A stretch of 64,000 nt of DNA from Gemmatimonadaceae bacterium (GCA_035606695.1 DATNEW010000031.1:124001-188000); one strand, 5' to 3'; counted from the first letter of the stretch, positions 27,955 through 36,656 are shown. Numbers and translations: made by a program. Notes: generated by a model from the letters alone, not told the origin.

Positions 27955-29862
27955 ATGGATGAACCTGAAATCAATCCGCCGGACAGCTTGACGCCTGCGG
28001 ACGCCATACCCGTTTCGCCCGGTCTCGAGCAAATCGAGGACGCGTCGGCGATGCGCGAACGCACGCCGCTCACGCCGGCCGAATACGAGCCGGTCGATCA
28101 ACGCACGCTCGTCATCACCGTGATGGCGATCGTCGTCGCGTTTCTCGCGGCGTTGTGCGCGGAGTTTCTCAGCCGCCTGATCGGCCTCGTCACCAACGTG
28201 TCGTTCTACGATCGTTGGAGCACCGCGCTCGTCGCACCGGGCCTCGGCATGCGGCACCCGGCCGCGCTGCTGCTCATTCCGATCCTCGGCGCGATCATCG
28301 TCGGCTTCATGGCCCGCTGGGGTTCGAAGGCGATTCGCGGCCACGGCATTCCTGAAGTGATGGAACGCGTGCTGTTCGGCGAGAGCAAGATCGCGCCACG
28401 CGTGCTCATTCTAAAACCCTTATCGGCGGCGATTGCCATCGGAACCGGCGGGCCGTTCGGCGCCGAGGGCCCGATCATCGCCACCGGCGGCGCGCTCGGA
28501 TCGATCGCCGGACAGATCGTTCGCGTCACCGCCGACGAACGCAAGACACTACTCGGTGCTGGCGCGGCAGCGGGCATGGCCGCGACGTTCGGCACACCGG
28601 TGAGCGCGGTGTTGCTCGCCGTCGAACTCCTGTTGTTCGAATACCGTCCGCGATCGCTCATTCCTGTGGCGCTCGCCGCGGCCACGGCCGCCGCGACGCG
28701 CATCGTGTTCCACGGTACGGCGCCGATCTTTCCGATCGCCACGATGCAACAGCCCAGCGGAACGGCGTTGGCCGGATACGCGGCGCTCGGTCTCGTGATG
28801 GGCGTGGTCGCGACGTTCATTACACGCGTGACGTATGGGGTCGAGGACGCGTTCGAGCACTACGGCGAACATTGGCACATTCACTTCATGTGGTGGCCGG
28901 CCATCGGCGCCGTCGTGGTGGGCTGCATCGGCTTGATCGAGCCTCGCACGCTGGGCGTCGGCTACGAAAACATCATCGGCGAGATCGATGGCACGATCGT
29001 CGGGCGGGCGCTCGCGGTGCTCGTCATTCTGAAATTCATTTCGTGGGCGGTGTATCTCGGCAGCGGCACCTCGGGCGGAACGATGGCGCCGTTGTTCACG
29101 ATCGGCGCCGGGGTCGGTGCGGGCATCGGCAGCGGTGCGGCGCGACTCGTTCCAGCGGCCGCGCTCGACGCACACGTCGCCGGTCTGGTCGGCATGGCCG
29201 CGCTGTTCGCCGGTGCGTCGCACGCGGTGCTCGCGTCGATGGTGTTCGCGTTCGAGACGACGCGACAACCGGTCGGACTATTACCGCTGCTCGTCGGATG
29301 CAGTTCGAGTTATCTGGTCGCGCTATTCCTTGGGCGAAACTCGATCATGACGGAGAAGCTCGCACGGCGTGGCATCAGCATCCGCGCCGAGTACGCGATC
29401 GATTACCTGGGACGCGTGAACGTCGGTGCCGTCGGCAAGCGCAAGGTACAGACGTTGCGCGCCGCGATGTCGGTGGCCGAAGCGCGCAAGTGGTTGCTCG
29501 ACAGCTCGGGCGACACGGCGCACCAGGGATTTCCGATTGTAGACGAGCGCAATCTTCTCGTCGGCGTGTTGACGCGACGCGACATCTTTGACGCGAAGCG
29601 AACGGAGGGCGAGCCGCTCGATTCGCTGATTCATCGTCCGCCCGTCGCCGTGTTCGAGGAGAACACGCTGCGCGAAGCGGCCGATTTGATGGTCGTACAT
29701 CACGTCGGCCGTCTTCCCGTGGTCACGCGGGACGAGCCGCGTCGCGTCGTCGGGATCGTATCGCGAAGCGATCTGTTGGCGGCGCATGGCGAGCGTCTGC
29801 AGCACGCGAGTGCGATGGCGCGGCGGTTGTCACCGTTCTGGGCGCGTCGAGCGATAAAATAG
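27955..29862 (+). CDS. ClC-family chloride channel/antiporter with C-terminal CBS pair
   Basis: 635 residues. Ion-path motifs are GHGIPEVM (GxGIP), GTGGPFGAEGPIIATGG (GxEGP with the gating Glu kept) and GTSGGTMAPLFTIGAG. About 11 membrane segments run from residue 48 to 455. Two CBS domains follow (about 495-620): HQGFPIVDERNLLVGVLTRRD and VGRLPVVTRDEPRRVVGIVSRSDLL. CBS pairs usually sense adenylates. Whether it is a channel, a H+/Cl- antiporter or another anion carrier cannot be settled; the second filter residue is Ala, not the Met of fluoride exporters. Confidence 0.9.
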   Translation: MDEPEINPPDSLTPADAIPVSPGLEQIEDASAMRERTPLTPAEYEPVDQRTLVITVMAIVVAFLAALCAEFLSRLIGLVTNVSFYDRWSTALVAPGLGMRHPAALLLIPILGAIIVGFMARWGSKAIRGHGIPEVMERVLFGESKIAPRVLILKPLSAAIAIGTGGPFGAEGPIIATGGALGSIAGQIVRVTADERKTLLGAGAAAGMAATFGTPVSAVLLAVELLLFEYRPRSLIPVALAAATAAATRIVFHGTAPIFPIATMQQPSGTALAGYAALGLVMGVVATFITRVTYGVEDAFEHYGEHWHIHFMWWPAIGAVVVGCIGLIEPRTLGVGYENIIGEIDGTIVGRALAVLVILKFISWAVYLGSGTSGGTMAPLFTIGAGVGAGIGSGAARLVPAAALDAHVAGLVGMAALFAGASHAVLASMVFAFETTRQPVGLLPLLVGCSSSYLVALFLGRNSIMTEKLARRGISIRAEYAIDYLGRVNVGAVGKRKVQTLRAAMSVAEARKWLLDSSGDTAHQGFPIVDERNLLVGVLTRRDIFDAKRTEGEPLDSLIHRPPVAVFEENTLREAADLMVVHHVGRLPVVTRDEPRRVVGIVSRSDLLAAHGERLQHASAMARRLSPFWARRAIK

Positions 29863-29882
29863 AGCCGGACGCCGAGGTACAC

Positions 29883-30452
29883 ATGCTGACCGCCGTCGAT
29901 CCGTCGGGCAACGTTCGCGCTCCGCGGCTTGCTCATTGGCTGCTGCGCTTCGGTGGTTCAGTGATGTGTCTCGCGGCGTGTCAGTCGCGCGCGACTGATT
30001 CGCGCGCGAATCAGGCACGTCATGCGACGGAGAAGCCGGTCACGCTGTCGGCTACGCCGTTGACGATTCATGGCGTCGATTCGGTGACGTTCGTCGCGAC
30101 GTTGCGGCCAGACATTGCCAGGCTCGTCGCCGCTTCAACGGCGGATCCCGACACCGGCGCCATCCATCCGCACATTGTCGGCTGGTTCTGGGTACCGGAC
30201 CTGGTCGGCATGGATCCATGGACCAAAGGCTGTGTCTCGGTTGCGCTGACGTGCCGCACGGAGCTGCACGGGGACGGTACGATGGTGTTCAGCGTCCGCG
30301 TGATGGATCAGATATGCGCCGACTGGGTGCATATCGAGGAGGAGTCGATCCCTGACGTCGACGAACGAGACAGTTCGGTCCGGAAGCGGCGTGATTCCGT
30401 GAACAAGTTGATTCGCACGAAGTCGCCGATGTGGGAACGATGCTCGTTGTGA
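29883..30452 (+). CDS. Putative lipoprotein of unknown function
   Basis: 189 residues. A hydrophobic leader (LAHWLLRFGGSVMCLAAC) ends in a good lipobox, LAAC at about residue 33, giving a secreted lipoprotein. The mature part has several Cys and Trp (PHIVGWFWVPDLVG, KGCVSVALTCRTELHGDGTMVFSVRVMDQICADWVHIEEE) and probably a disulphide-bonded beta fold. I do not recognise a family. It starts 20 bases after the ClC gene and ends before a convergent terminator. Confidence 0.7.
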   Translation: MLTAVDPSGNVRAPRLAHWLLRFGGSVMCLAACQSRATDSRANQARHATEKPVTLSATPLTIHGVDSVTFVATLRPDIARLVAASTADPDTGAIHPHIVGWFWVPDLVGMDPWTKGCVSVALTCRTELHGDGTMVFSVRVMDQICADWVHIEEESIPDVDERDSSVRKRRDSVNKLIRTKSPMWERCSL

Positions 30453-30496
30453 CTTGATAGACGCGGCTGGGACGTCGCGTCTACATCGCGCGCGAA

Positions 30497-30531
30497 CGCG
30501 GCGGTCGGAGCACGTTGCCCCGACCGCCGCG
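30497..30531. terminator. Convergent terminator hairpin
   Basis: CGCGGCGGTCGG (30497-30508) and CCGACCGCCGCG (30520-30531) are perfect 12-bp arms around an 11-base loop. A smaller hairpin (TAGACGCG/CGCGTCTA, 30458-30483) precedes it. It lies between genes ending at 30452 (plus) and 30549 (minus). Confidence 0.7.
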
Positions 30532-30548
30532 CTTAGCCTTTGCGCGTG

Positions 30549-30851
30549 TTAGCGCGCTACCGGTCCGGCGGCACACGTCACCTTCGTGTGCATCGGCGTG
30601 TAGATGCTGTACGTGATGGCGCCTACGAGACCGTTCAGGAAGGTGCGTTCGGTCTCGACCTTCGCGACGCCTTGTGCGCACGTTGACTGCGCTTCGATCT
30701 GAGTGGGCGGAACGAGCCCGTACACAAAGCTATTCTGCCATTCCTTATCGATCTTCTGCGCCGCTTCGGGGGCGCCGGTTACAACCGTAACGTGATAGCA
30801 GCCGGCGCAAAGAAACGCGGCAAGTGTTGGCAGAACGAGTTTTATATGCAT
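30549..30851 (-). CDS. Bor-like lipoprotein (copy 1)
   Basis: 100 residues. The leader MHIKLVLPTLAAFLCAGC has a lipobox ending CAGC. The tail ERTFLNGLVGAITYSIYTPMHTKVTCA resembles the conserved end of Bor/Iss lipoproteins (FVNGLLGFITLGIYTPLEARVYC in the lambda protein). Bor/Iss are outer-membrane lipoproteins linked in enterobacteria to serum resistance. Here the role is unknown. A paralogue lies directly upstream on the same strand. Confidence 0.75.
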   Translation of the reverse strand: MHIKLVLPTLAAFLCAGCYHVTVVTGAPEAAQKIDKEWQNSFVYGLVPPTQIEAQSTCAQGVAKVETERTFLNGLVGAITYSIYTPMHTKVTCAAGPVAR

Positions 30852-30874
30852 CGGAAGTTGCCTCGGCTGGGGGG

Positions 30875-31300
30875 TTAGAACCGGAGGACTGTCGGTATGT
30901 CAGTATCGAGCGAGTGCTTGATGGCGTCGTTGATCATTTGGCCACGTTGTTCGGGCGTCGCTGTCGTTGGAATCGTCACGACTTGCGCGCCAGTGGGCAG
31001 GCTTGCCGTGCTCGACGCGCACGTGATCTGGACATGCTGCGGGGAATAGATGCCGAGCGTCAGCCCCCCGACCAGGCCATTCAAGAAGCTCTGCTCCGTC
31101 GTCACGACGGCGACGCCGTTCGGGCACTGCTGGCGAACGTCGATCGGCTGCGCAGGAACGATCCCCCACAGCCACGTCGCGACGAACGTCTTGTCGACCG
31201 TCGTCGAGCCGGGAGTACGACCCGTCTGCACGACTTGGTGAAAGCACGCTGACGAGGAAAGGAGAACGACAGACGCGCCGATCCAGCGTTTGAATCGCAT
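30875..31300 (-). CDS. Bor-like lipoprotein (copy 2)
   Basis: 141 residues. Lipoprotein leader (RWIGASVVLLSSSAC). The core TEQSFLNGLVGGLTLGIYSPQHVQITCAS is nearly the same as copy 1. It carries about 40 extra C-terminal residues (TGAQVVTIPTTATPEQRGQMINDAI...). A second Met five codons upstream is possible. The 23-base gap to copy 1 suggests a tandem duplication read as one operon. Confidence 0.75.
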   Translation of the reverse strand: MRFKRWIGASVVLLSSSACFHQVVQTGRTPGSTTVDKTFVATWLWGIVPAQPIDVRQQCPNGVAVVTTEQSFLNGLVGGLTLGIYSPQHVQITCASSTASLPTGAQVVTIPTTATPEQRGQMINDAIKHSLDTDIPTVLRF

Positions 31301-31445
31301 ACGATTCAGCCTCAATGGTTGGGTGGTGCTGCCCGGTGGGAATGACTCGAGGCAAACACTAATCAGACCGAGGCCGTCTCGCCAGGTCTTTATTTCATGA
31401 TCTTGCTAAACGCCGACTAGTATCAATCGGCTCAGGATAACGCCA

Positions 31446-31898
31446 TTACCGGGCGATACGATGCATGCGATCGCCCGACGGCGCCGGGTGGCGAAGGCGC
31501 TTTCCATCGATCGTTCGCCACGCATTCAGAATGAACATGTAGGCGCCAAGCGCCGAAAGCGTTCCGCCGGCCGACAGCACGATCGTGCCGGCTGTCACAG
31601 TTTGCAGATGCACGCGCAGCGCGATGCCCACGACCATCATCGCGAGCCCGGCGTTCGACGCGACCCAGTGCCACACCGGAACGCGCCGACTCCATAGCGG
31701 ATGCCCGGTGAAGCGCGGCAATACGTGATACGCGACGCCGTAGATCATCATGGTGACGAAGCCGAGCAGGTTGATGTGCATGTGTGCCGGCGCGTAGATC
31801 GTCAGCGCCGGCTCGACCGCCATGCACACGCCGAGTGTGACGCCGACGCCGAGCCAGGCGAGGCTGGACTTGATGAACGCGCGAGCAAACCAGTCCAT
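31446..31898 (-). CDS. Small heme-copper-oxidase-like membrane protein
   Basis: 150 residues, four hydrophobic helices. The second helix has APAHMHINLLGFVTMMIYGVAYHVLPR, with His residues arranged like the haem ligands in subunit I of cbb3/NO-reductase-type proteins and NnrS. It is too short to be a full oxidase. Such mini-subunits recur in NO-handling operons. It is the last gene of the nirK operon and 9 bases from the RIC-like gene. A decayed paralogue sits at 34.75-34.95 kb. Confidence 0.75.
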   Translation of the reverse strand: MDWFARAFIKSSLAWLGVGVTLGVCMAVEPALTIYAPAHMHINLLGFVTMMIYGVAYHVLPRFTGHPLWSRRVPVWHWVASNAGLAMMVVGIALRVHLQTVTAGTIVLSAGGTLSALGAYMFILNAWRTIDGKRLRHPAPSGDRMHRIAR

Positions 31899-31907
31899 CG
31901 CGAGTTC

Positions 31908-32171
31908 CTAGCGATGCGAGCTGCAGCCGCAGGAGCACGACTTCGGCTCCGGAGCAACCGTCGAATCAGTCGCGGCGGCGGTCGCGAGGATCTCGGCGGC
32001 GATTGCGTGGCCGTCGAGGCCGACTTCGGTCGCGGCATCGGCGAGCGACATCTGGCCGCGGCAACAGGTATCGATGCGGCAGGCATGCAATAGCGCGCCG
32101 GCGGACGGGTACTGGCCGAGGACCTCGTTGATGGACATTTGTATGTCGAGCGCGTGTGTCGTGGAGAACAT
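31908..32171 (-). CDS. Stand-alone RIC/ScdA N-terminal domain protein (DUF542)
   Basis: 87 residues. MSINEVLGQYPSAGALLHACRIDTCCRGQMSLADAA matches the N-terminal domain of RIC/YtfE/ScdA di-iron proteins, which repair Fe-S clusters damaged by NO. The di-iron hemerythrin-like domain is missing. The domain's CC pair is kept. The protein ends in a Cys/His-rich tail (SCSCGCSSHR), which could bind metal. A later Met (residue 12) is an alternative start. Its place in the nirK operon fits a nitrosative-stress role. Confidence 0.8.
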   Translation of the reverse strand: MFSTTHALDIQMSINEVLGQYPSAGALLHACRIDTCCRGQMSLADAATEVGLDGHAIAAEILATAAATDSTVAPEPKSCSCGCSSHR

Positions 32172-32197
32172 GAGTAGTCTCTAATTATATGATGTGA

Positions 32198-32929
32198 TCA
32201 GCGCAGCGCGCAACGGAAGCCGAGGTGGGTCGCCGCCGTACGCGTCGTAAGTCCGGAACGAAAGGCGGAGCGAAGAAACGCGGCGTAGTTCGAGGGATCT
32301 GACGCGCCCATCGCCGCGCCGGCGCAGTTGAGATCGTGGTGATGCATGTGGTCCATCCGTCCGCCGTCGAAGTCCGACGTCCACTCCCAGTGCACGCCAT
32401 GCAGGTCGGACACGCCGAACGCGTTGCGAAAGCCGCCGGTGTGGTTTGTGTAGCTCGCGAGAAGCCGTTGAATGAATGCGGGGTCACTGGTCGCATCTCG
32501 CTTCGTTTCGCTTGCCGCCGCGACGTACTCCCACTCGTCGGTCGTCGGCAGACGCTTGCCGAGCGATTCGCAGTACGCGCGGGCCGCGAACCACGAAACG
32601 TTTCGAATGGGTTCGCGAAGTGCCTTGCCGTCGCCGGCATCGAGGTCGCTTGTCCAATCGTTCAGGTACGATGACTCGGCGATCGCCGGCTTGACGGCGC
32701 TTTTACGCCACGATGGATGCTCGCGCACGAAACGAAGGAACTCTCCGCGCGTGACGGGCTCACGATCGATCGAGAACGCGGCGACGCGCGTACGCGGGCT
32801 GGCCGGCATCGCGTAGAGCGGGCGGTAGGACCCGGCGGGGATTGCGGCCATGCTCGCCGGCGGTTTCGCGTGAGAGCCGAGCGTGGCGGTGAGAATGACG
32901 GAGAGGGGGAGGGAGAGTTGGAGAAGCAT
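32198..32929 (-). CDS. nirV: NirV-like formylglycine-generating-enzyme family protein
   Basis: 243 residues with a signal peptide. FGE/SUMF1 fold markers: MAAIPAGSYRP, IDREPVTRGEFLRFV, REPIRNVSWFAARAYCESLGKRLPTTDEWEYVAAA, then GVHWEWTSDF and a final THLGFRCAL. Genes of this family beside nirK are called nirV; they are widespread in denitrifiers but their function is not settled. It lies 83 bases downstream of nirK with half of an interspersed repeat in the gap. The symbol rests on context. Confidence 0.82.
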   Translation of the reverse strand: MLLQLSLPLSVILTATLGSHAKPPASMAAIPAGSYRPLYAMPASPRTRVAAFSIDREPVTRGEFLRFVREHPSWRKSAVKPAIAESSYLNDWTSDLDAGDGKALREPIRNVSWFAARAYCESLGKRLPTTDEWEYVAAASETKRDATSDPAFIQRLLASYTNHTGGFRNAFGVSDLHGVHWEWTSDFDGGRMDHMHHHDLNCAGAAMGASDPSNYAAFLRSAFRSGLTTRTAATHLGFRCALR

Positions 32930-32933
32930 GACA

Positions 32934-32962
32934 GAGGTCCTTCGCTTCGCTCAGGATGACAG
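32934..32962. repeat. Half copy of the GTCATCC-type interspersed repeat
   Basis: GTCCTTCGCTTCGCTCAGGATGAC is one arm of the repeat, inserted in the gap between nirK and nirV. On its own it cannot form the paired structure, so it may be a remnant or act with a distant arm. Confidence 0.75.
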
Positions 32963-33012
32963 GTGCGTTGTGTGTGCGCCGTTCGGGCCCTGCGCCCTTT
33001 CAGCGTTTTCGA

Positions 33013-34125
33013 TCATTCCTTCTGAACGCCCAACCCTTGTATGGCCGCGAACACTTTCGCATTCGCCGCCCCCGCGACGTGAATCATTCCGAGCGCCCCT
33101 TGATTGAACGCCCGAAAGATCGAATGATCGACCAGAATCAGATCCCCAGGATTCTCCACGCCGAATTCCACGATCGACGCGCCGCCCGACGGAATGAGCG
33201 TTGTCTGAACGTCGTGCTCGGTCGCGACGCTCGATCCTTCGGGATAGACGTTGTCGAAGATCTCGCCGATCACGTGGAACGAGCTCGTGAGGTTCGGTCC
33301 CGCGTCGCCGATGAAGATGCGCACGCGCTCGCCGACCTTCGCCTGCAACGACTTGTCGCCCGCGATCGCGCCGACGGCGCCGTTGAACACCACGTAGGTC
33401 GGCCGCTCCTCGACGCCCTTCTCCATGTCGAGCTGCTGCAGGCCATGCTCGCCGTACTTGCCCGTCGTGTAGTACTCGCTCTGCATCACGTAAAATTCGC
33501 GATCGACCTTGGGCAGCCCGGCCTTCGGCTCGACGAGGATCATGCCGTACATGCCGTTCGCCATGTGCATCGGTACGGGCGAGGTCGCGCAATGATAGAT
33601 GAAAAGGCCGGGGTTCATCGCCGTGAACGCGAAGATCGATTCATGGCCGGGAATCACCATCGAGAACTTCGCGCCGCCGCCCGGGCCCGTGACGGCGTGC
33701 AGGTCGATGTTGTGCGGCATCGTGTTGCCCGGCGCATTCTCGAGATGCAGCTCGACGAGATCGCCTTCGCGCACGCGAATGAACTTGCCGGGCACCGAGC
33801 CGCCGAACGTCCACACGTTGTATCGCACGCTGTCGGCGATCTGGATCGTCTTCTCGATCACCTCGAGATTGACAATGACTTTCGTCGCGTGCGTGCGCGT
33901 GATTGCCGGCGGCACATTCGGCGCATCCGTCAACACGGCGACTTCCTGGCCGACGATCGGATCCGACGGCGTGCGAACCGGCACGGTATTGTTGCGCGAT
34001 TCAGCGGCATCGGCATGCGTGCAACTCGTGATCGTCGCGGTGCCAAAGAGAGCGAGCGCGGTCAGCGCGGCAGCCGCCGCGGCGCGCTTGAGAGGGATCG
34101 GAAGGTGAGTGACGGTGGACGACAT
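33013..34125 (-). CDS. nirK: Copper-containing nitrite reductase
   Basis: 370 residues. The leader ends in TITSC (Cys35), so a lipoprotein is likely, as in AniA. All copper ligands are present: type 1 site H138, C179, H187, M192; type 2 site H143, H178, H334; catalytic D141 (MPHNIDLH) and H284 ([10 protein letters not shown]). The [16 protein letters not shown] loop resembles the AniA-like class. It reduces nitrite to NO on the outer side of the inner membrane. It lies 29 bases after an Rrf2-family regulator gene, which probably controls it. Confidence 0.95.
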   Translation of the reverse strand: MSSTVTHLPIPLKRAAAAAALTALALFGTATITSCTHADAAESRNNTVPVRTPSDPIVGQEVAVLTDAPNVPPAITRTHATKVIVNLEVIEKTIQIADSVRYNVWTFGGSVPGKFIRVREGDLVELHLENAPGNTMPHNIDLHAVTGPGGGAKFSMVIPGHESIFAFTAMNPGLFIYHCATSPVPMHMANGMYGMILVEPKAGLPKVDREFYVMQSEYYTTGKYGEHGLQQLDMEKGVEERPTYVVFNGAVGAIAGDKSLQAKVGERVRIFIGDAGPNLTSSFHVIGEIFDNVYPEGSSVATEHDVQTTLIPSGGASIVEFGVENPGDLILVDHSIFRAFNQGALGMIHVAGAANAKVFAAIQGLGVQKE

Positions 34126-34154
34126 GGCTATGATCTCAGCGTGGATATGGTGGG

Positions 34155-34562
34155 TCAGATACCGTTGCGGCCGAGGAGGTCGGCGATCGACGTGGTGGTG
34201 AGCGGAGCGCGTGCGGAGCGCATCATCGTGGACCAGCGTGCGTGCGCGGCGCAGGGATTATCGGCGTCGCACTGGCGGCGTCCGAGCAGACACTTCCGGT
34301 GAAGCCGCGGCTCATCGAACACCTCGGCCACGCGCGCGACGGACAGGCTCGATGGATCCTGCGTCAGTACGAAGCCGCCAAGCGGACCGCGCGCGCTTGC
34401 GACGATGCCGGCTTTCGCGAGCGCGTTCATGGTCTTCGACAAATAGTTGCGCGGCGCATCGATCGCCGCGGCGATCCGGTCCGACTGCACCGCGGTACCG
34501 CGTGGCTCGCGCGCGAGCACGAGTATGGCACGAAGGGCGTAGTCGGCGGTGAGGGAAAGCAT
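34155..34562 (-). CDS. Rrf2-family regulator, NsrR-like
   Basis: 135 residues. The start is at [20 protein letters not shown], the canonical beginning of Rrf2 proteins; longer reading is discarded. The wing has [15 protein letters not shown]. Three Cys follow in a 2Fe-2S loop ([15 protein letters not shown]), as in NsrR/IscR. It is the first gene of the nirK operon, so it may sense NO through an Fe-S cluster and control nitrite reduction. A TTCTCAT/ATGAGAA palindrome lies 26 bases upstream. Confidence 0.88.
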   Translation of the reverse strand: MLSLTADYALRAILVLAREPRGTAVQSDRIAAAIDAPRNYLSKTMNALAKAGIVASARGPLGGFVLTQDPSSLSVARVAEVFDEPRLHRKCLLGRRQCDADNPCAAHARWSTMMRSARAPLTTTSIADLLGRNGI

Positions 34563-34587
34563 CAGCGGGTCCCGTGAATTGGCGAGT

Positions 34588-34607
34588 TTCTCATGTCGAT
34601 ATGAGAA
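34588..34607. promoter_or_regulatory. Candidate Rrf2/NsrR operator
   Basis: TTCTCAT and ATGAGAA form a perfect 7-bp inverted repeat with a 6-base spacer, 26-45 bases before the Rrf2 start codon. It is a plausible autoregulatory site. It also lies between the operon and the remnant gene on the other strand. Confidence 0.6.
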
Positions 34608-34753
34608 TCGCCATTGTGGGCGTCCGACAAAGTCGGCGGCATCCCGGATGCGTTGTGCGGACATTGCCGCGGCGTTCGTCGGGGAAACTCCTACAAGCGA
34701 TCGGACTCCTGGTCCTGGAGGCATCGCGCTCCGGCACGCGCTATCATGCTCGC

Positions 34754-34952
34754 ATGTACTCGCTCGTTCGCCGCTACATCAAGACCGCAATCATGTTTCT
34801 TTTCGTCGGCCTCGCGATCGGCGGCTGGATGATGACCGAGCGCGAGCTCGGTCCGAGCCTGGCGAGGACTCGCCGTATTCTTCTACACGATGTGGTCGCG
34901 GATTCATGCGGTCGGCAGCGCCGTGCGTGAAGCGAAAGGGGAGCGCTTCTAA
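34754..34952 (+). pseudogene. Remnant of a heme-copper-oxidase-like small membrane protein
   Basis: The start (MYSLVRRYIKTAIMFLFVGLAIGGWMMTEREL) matches the first helix of the protein at 31446-31898. The last part, in another frame and ending at 34952, reads GLAVFFYTMWSRIHAVGSAVREAKGERF and matches that protein's last helix and tail (LGAYMFILNAWRTIDGKR). The two central helices, including the His-bearing one, are missing, and the join changes frame. The gene looks like it lost about 80 codons. It faces away from the nirK operon. Confidence 0.7.
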
Positions 34953-36586
34953 CCGCCGGCGGCGGCCAACGCGCTCTCGATGTCCGGCGCGACGTTCGCG
35001 CGTCCGATCTCCTCGAGGAGTCCCGATCGTTCGAGCGCCGCAAGCGGCTGAGACTGCACGTCCGACAGCAGCAACCGCGTGCCGTCGCTGTGGCATCGCC
35101 GCATGACGTCTTTCAGGGCGTGCATGGCCGTGGAATCGAGCACCGTCACGTCGCGCATCCGAATGATCAATACGCGGGGACGCTCGGCGACCTGGCCGAG
35201 TGTCTCCTTGAACGTTTCCGCGGCGCCAAAAAACAGCGGGCCCGCGACCTCGAACACGCGCACGCCGTCGGGAATGCGCGCCTGCCACTCGGCCAGGTCG
35301 TCGGTATCGGCATCATCGTCGAGCGCGCGGCGTACCTCGTTGATGTTTGCCGTGGTCGCCATTCGGCGAATGAACAGGAACGACGCCAACACGAGACCAA
35401 CGGCGATCGCCACCGTGAGATCGACCAGGACGGTGAGTCCGAACGTCGTGAGGAGGACTGCAACGTCGCTCCTGGGCGAACGAAGCTCGGCCCGAAAGGT
35501 TCGCCACTCGCTCATATGGTACGCGACAATGACGAGAATGCCGGCGAGCGTCGCCAGCGGCACGAGCGCGGCGTAACGGCCGAAAAACAATGTGACGAGC
35601 AGCAGCGTGAGGGCGTGCGTCATTCCCGCGATGGGTGTGCGACCACCGTTCTTGACGTTCGTCGCGGTGCGTGCGATCGCGCCCGTCGCGGGGATGCCGC
35701 CGAACAGCGGCGACGCGATGTTCGCCACGCCTTGCGCCACGAGCTCCATGTTCGAGCGGTGACGGCCGCCGATCATGCCATCCGCAACGACAGCCGAGAG
35801 CAGCGATTCGATCGCCGCCAGCATGGCGATCGTGAATGCGGGTCCGACGAGCCCCGTGATTTGCTCGACCGACAGATGCGGGAGCTGCGGGTGCGGCACC
35901 GAGGGATCGATCGGCCCGAAGTGACTGCCGATCGTCTCGACCGGCCAATGTCCGAGGTACACCACGAGTGTCGTTGCGATGAGCGCCACGAACGGCCCGG
36001 GGATGCGCCGATTGATGCGCGGCCACACGATGAGGATCGCGAGCGTGAGCGTCGATACGACGAGCGCCGCCGGAGTGAATGCGCGTGCGTGTTCGATGAA
36101 CGCACTCCACTTCGGCAGAAACGCCGCAGGTACGGCGCCCATGCGCAGGCCGACGAGGTCCTTGACCTCGCTCGAGAAGATGATGACGGCGATTCCGCTC
36201 GTGAACCCCGTAATGACCGGATGCGGAATGAACTTGATCAAGCCGCCCAAGCCGGATAGTCCCATGACGACGAGCAGCGCACCGGCCATGAACGTCGCGA
36301 CGGTGAGACCGTCGATGCCGTACTTCTGAACGATCCCGTAGACGATCACGACGAACGCGCCCGTTGGTCCGCCGATCTGCACGCGCGATCCGCCGAGCGC
36401 GGAGATCAGGAACCCGGCGACGATCGCGGTCCAGAGGCCGCGCCCGGGCGTGACCCCGCTGGCGATCGCGAAGGCAATCGCCAGCGGAATGGCGACGATG
36501 CCGACGATGACGCCGGCGATGACATCGCGGCCGAACTGGGCGCGGTCATACGTCTTTAACGTTGTAACAAGTTTTGGAAGCAGCAC
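34949..36586 (-). CDS. SulP-family anion transporter with STAS domain
   Basis: 545 residues from a GTG start chosen because sequence upstream of it is low-complexity; no strong ribosome site is seen. SulP markers: GVIVGIVAIPLAIAFAIASGVTPGRGLW, HPVITGFTSGIAVIIF, then NIASPLFGGIPATGAIARTATNVKNGG. After 10-12 helices a STAS domain (about 450-545) reads FEVAGPLFFGAAETFKETL and VTVLDSTAMHALKDVMRRC, with a Ser in the regulatory position. It may carry sulfate, bicarbonate or another anion. It is divergent from a Usp gene and shares the inferred stress promoter region. Confidence 0.88.
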   Translation of the reverse strand: MLLPKLVTTLKTYDRAQFGRDVIAGVIVGIVAIPLAIAFAIASGVTPGRGLWTAIVAGFLISALGGSRVQIGGPTGAFVVIVYGIVQKYGIDGLTVATFMAGALLVVMGLSGLGGLIKFIPHPVITGFTSGIAVIIFSSEVKDLVGLRMGAVPAAFLPKWSAFIEHARAFTPAALVVSTLTLAILIVWPRINRRIPGPFVALIATTLVVYLGHWPVETIGSHFGPIDPSVPHPQLPHLSVEQITGLVGPAFTIAMLAAIESLLSAVVADGMIGGRHRSNMELVAQGVANIASPLFGGIPATGAIARTATNVKNGGRTPIAGMTHALTLLLVTLFFGRYAALVPLATLAGILVIVAYHMSEWRTFRAELRSPRSDVAVLLTTFGLTVLVDLTVAIAVGLVLASFLFIRRMATTANINEVRRALDDDADTDDLAEWQARIPDGVRVFEVAGPLFFGAAETFKETLGQVAERPRVLIIRMRDVTVLDSTAMHALKDVMRRCHSDGTRLLLSDVQSQPLAALERSGLLEEIGRANVAPDIESALAAAGG

Positions 36587-36637
36587 TCGAGGCGGGGAAT
36601 AGCTGTCAGGCAGTGTAGCACGTGGGCGCCGCTGTTC

Positions 36638-36656
36638 TGTCAGGGGTTTCCTGACA
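36638..36656. promoter_or_regulatory. Stress-motif site 1 (SulP/Usp)
   Basis: TGTCAGGGGTTTCCTGACA has 7-bp inverted arms, TGTCAGG/CCTGACA, and a 5-base centre. It is between divergent SulP and Usp genes, 56 bases before the Usp ATG. Another half-site, TGTCAGG, is at 36604-36610. It belongs to the six-site family described in the findings. Confidence 0.7.
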
